Source of the DNA: Plantago elongata
Taxonomy: Eukaryota > Streptophyta > Magnoliopsida > Lamiales > Plantaginaceae
Direction: 5' to 3'
NCBI GenBank assembly: GCA_036897095.1
Contig: JAYMSP010000044.1
Coordinates: forward strand, 1 to 64,000
DNA length: 64,000 nucleotides
Position 1 is the stretch's first letter. Each line of letters begins with the position of its first letter. The notes under the pieces are model-generated. The model did no database searches. It had not been told where the DNA came from and saw only the letters and a list, made by a program, of their open reading frames with translations. A program made the position numbers and the translations under genes. This document shows, piece by piece, positions 63,961-64,000 of this stretch.

Positions 63961-64000
63961 CTGCAGTAGGATATACACAAACAATTAGAATCGTATCTTA

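Overview
The window is nuclear DNA from a flowering plant. Evidence: AT-rich sequence, many short GT-AG introns, and an unmistakably plant gene set (ROP GTPase, Bet v 1/MLP proteins, ERD7-type senescence protein, plant MUN-domain protein, chloroplast-type glyoxalase I, AIM1-type peroxisomal multifunctional protein). Codon and protein style fit a eudicot, perhaps an asterid; I cannot name the species from sequence alone.

Layout. 0.2-6.4 kb (+): 3' part of the VPS15 subunit of the class III PI3-kinase complex. 8.1-8.7 kb (-): intronless TIM17. 13.6-15.3 kb (+): ERD7-like senescence-domain protein. 15.9-18.4 kb (+): Rit1-type initiator-tRNA ribosylphosphate transferase. 18.9-23.2 kb (-): DUF810/MUN-domain (unc-13-like) protein, tail-to-tail with Rit1. 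23.2-29.0 kb: repeat-rich spacer with a hAT-like MITE and a roughly 90-bp minisatellite. 29.1-32.1 kb (+): exostosin-family glycosyltransferase. 32.8-35.5 kb (+): ankyrin plus CbbX-type AAA ATPase. 36.1-37.7 kb (+): ribosomal protein uS11/S14. 39.3-42.8 kb (+): two-domain glyoxalase I. 43.6-50.5 kb (-): MLP cluster of two intact genes and one truncated pseudogene, with two long foldback elements between the first two. 51.2-54.2 kb (-): METTL5-type 18S rRNA m6A methyltransferase in nine small exons. 54.4-57.7 kb: repeat-rich block of unknown type. 59.3-61.4 kb (+): type-II ROP GTPase. 62.3-64.0 kb (-): 3' end of an AIM1-like beta-oxidation gene that continues past the window.

The genes are mostly independent housekeeping or stress genes and form no pathway. 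The only local family is the MLP cluster. Exon joins were worked out by hand from reading frame, splice sites and family sequence. For every complete multi-exon gene the summed coding length divides by three and gives a protein of plausible family length.

The most interesting non-gene signals are a 35-bp stem with a 29-nt loop at 7.5 kb, in which every imperfection is a G-U wobble only if the + strand is transcribed (a microRNA-precursor-like foldback); two adjacent long foldbacks at 45.1-46.65 kb; and an internally deleted copy of the glyoxalase 5' region placed just upstream of the S14 gene. I saw no CRISPR array, operon or intact autonomous transposon.
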